DNA of 64,000 nt from positions 1 through 64,000 of the forward strand of contig DLMJ01000007.1 in assembly GCA_002479255.1 (NCBI GenBank), in the 5' to 3' direction. The notes beneath the pieces were generated by a model that worked only from the letters and a program-made list of their open reading frames with translations, was not told where the DNA came from and made no database searches. The translations under genes and the position numbers were made by a program. Shown here in pieces: positions 63,609 through 64,000 of this stretch. The first letter of the stretch is position 1. Each line of letters starts with the position of its first letter. This DNA is from Candidatus Binatus soli. GTDB taxonomy: Bacteria > Desulfobacterota > Binatia > Binatales > Binataceae.

Positions 63609-64000
63609 CAGTGGCCGTCGCGCTCGATTCCGACCCGGTTGATCAGCGTCGCCGCCAGCGCCGCGCCAAACCCATTGTCGATGTTGACGACAGTTACGCC
63701 GCTCGCGCACGAATTCAGCATTCCCAGCAGCGCGGCCAGCCCGCCCATCGATGCGCCGTAGCCCACGCTGGTCGGCACAGCGATCACAGGTTTATCCACC
63801 AGGCCCGCGACGACCGACGGCAGGGCGCCTTCCATGCCGGCGACGACAACAAGCACGCTCGCCTCGCGAATTACTTCGAGGTTCGCAGTCAAGCGATGAA
63901 TTCCCGCGACGCCGACGTCGTAAACCCGCGCGACCCGATTTCCGAACAGCTCGGCGCACAGCGCGGCTTCCTCGGCGACCGGAATATCGGAAGTGCCCGC
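63608..64000 (-). CDS. larB: LarB nickel-pincer cofactor carboxylase, 5' truncated by window edge
   Basis: At least 130 residues; the start is beyond the window. The segment EEAALCAELFGN ... YDVGVAGIHRL then VVAGMEGALPSVVAGLVDKPVIAVPTSVGYGASMGGLAALLGMLN is diagnostic of LarB (AIR-carboxylase-like). LarB starts synthesis of the nickel-pincer cofactor of lactate racemase and related enzymes by carboxylating and hydrolysing NaAD. LarC and LarE should be sought upstream of the window. Its stop shares one base with the UbiB-like start. Confidence 0.93.
   Translation of the reverse strand, partial: AGTSDIPVAEEAALCAELFGNRVARVYDVGVAGIHRLTANLEVIREASVLVVVAGMEGALPSVVAGLVDKPVIAVPTSVGYGASMGGLAALLGMLNSCASGVTVVNIDNGFGAALAATLINRVGIERDGH

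Overview
The window is GC-rich and densely coded, from a Gram-negative bacterium: it has an outer-membrane beta-barrel, periplasmic multiheme c-type cytochromes, Tat and lipoprotein signals, an RND efflux pair and sigma54 promoters. Its gene content is of deltaproteobacterial or Binatota type: a Qrc-like quinone complex, an MtrB/PioB-type barrel, many acyl-CoA enzymes and a haloalkane dehalogenase. That placement is inferred from content; there is no rRNA or phylogenetic marker. No tRNA, rRNA, CRISPR array or intact mobile element was seen.

Region 1 (1-19950) is a respiratory and extracellular-electron-transfer island. It holds a 5'-truncated MtrB/PioB-family barrel, two tandem monoheme cytochromes, a NapC/NirT-like seven-heme protein, an eleven-heme membrane-anchored cytochrome overlapping a cytochrome b, a slipin and a third monoheme cytochrome. 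These are followed by a Qrc/alternative-complex-III-like operon (pentaheme cytochrome, Tat-exported molybdopterin-fold subunit, four-cluster ferredoxin subunit, NrfD-like membrane subunit, monoheme cytochrome). A second NrfD-like operon converges on it; it contains two tiny membrane proteins and a cupin-like protein. Upstream of that operon lie a histidine kinase with a CX4CH heme-type motif in its sensor domain and an NtrC-family activator. Strong sigma54 promoters precede both NrfD-containing operons, and tandem palindromic enhancer-like sites sit between the activator gene and the operon it probably controls.

Region 2 (20135-33768) is mixed metabolism: an istB remnant, an ArsB-type transporter coupled to an MFS protein, a radical SAM/SPASM protein, an acyl-CoA dehydrogenase, a BadI/MenB-like crotonase, an esterase and a hotdog thioesterase. 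It also holds an uncatalogued operon of two very small membrane proteins (57 and 38 aa) behind its own sigma54 promoter and palindromic sites. An HMG-CoA-synthase-like/DUF35 fusion follows, paired with a thiolase.

Region 3 (33847-50234) has a cNMP-binding patatin divergent from a giant class III nucleotide cyclase, an RND efflux pump with adaptor, an operon of acyl-CoA synthetase, haloalkane dehalogenase and two small proteins, and a lipase-like hydrolase. Region 4 (50500-58224) is sulfur amino-acid synthesis: cysK, metY, a metX-metW fusion and a convergent cysK-cysE pair, the two cysK genes forming an inverted duplication. Region 5 (58519-64000) has an orphan soluble histidine kinase, lexA, a ferredoxin and ferredoxin-NADP reductase pair, and an overlapping chain larB (truncated), UbiB/ABC1 kinase and AlkZ-related protein.

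The most notable material is the sigma54-linked electron-transfer island with its putative heme-sensing two-component system, and the short sigma54-controlled membrane-peptide operon at 30037-30373.
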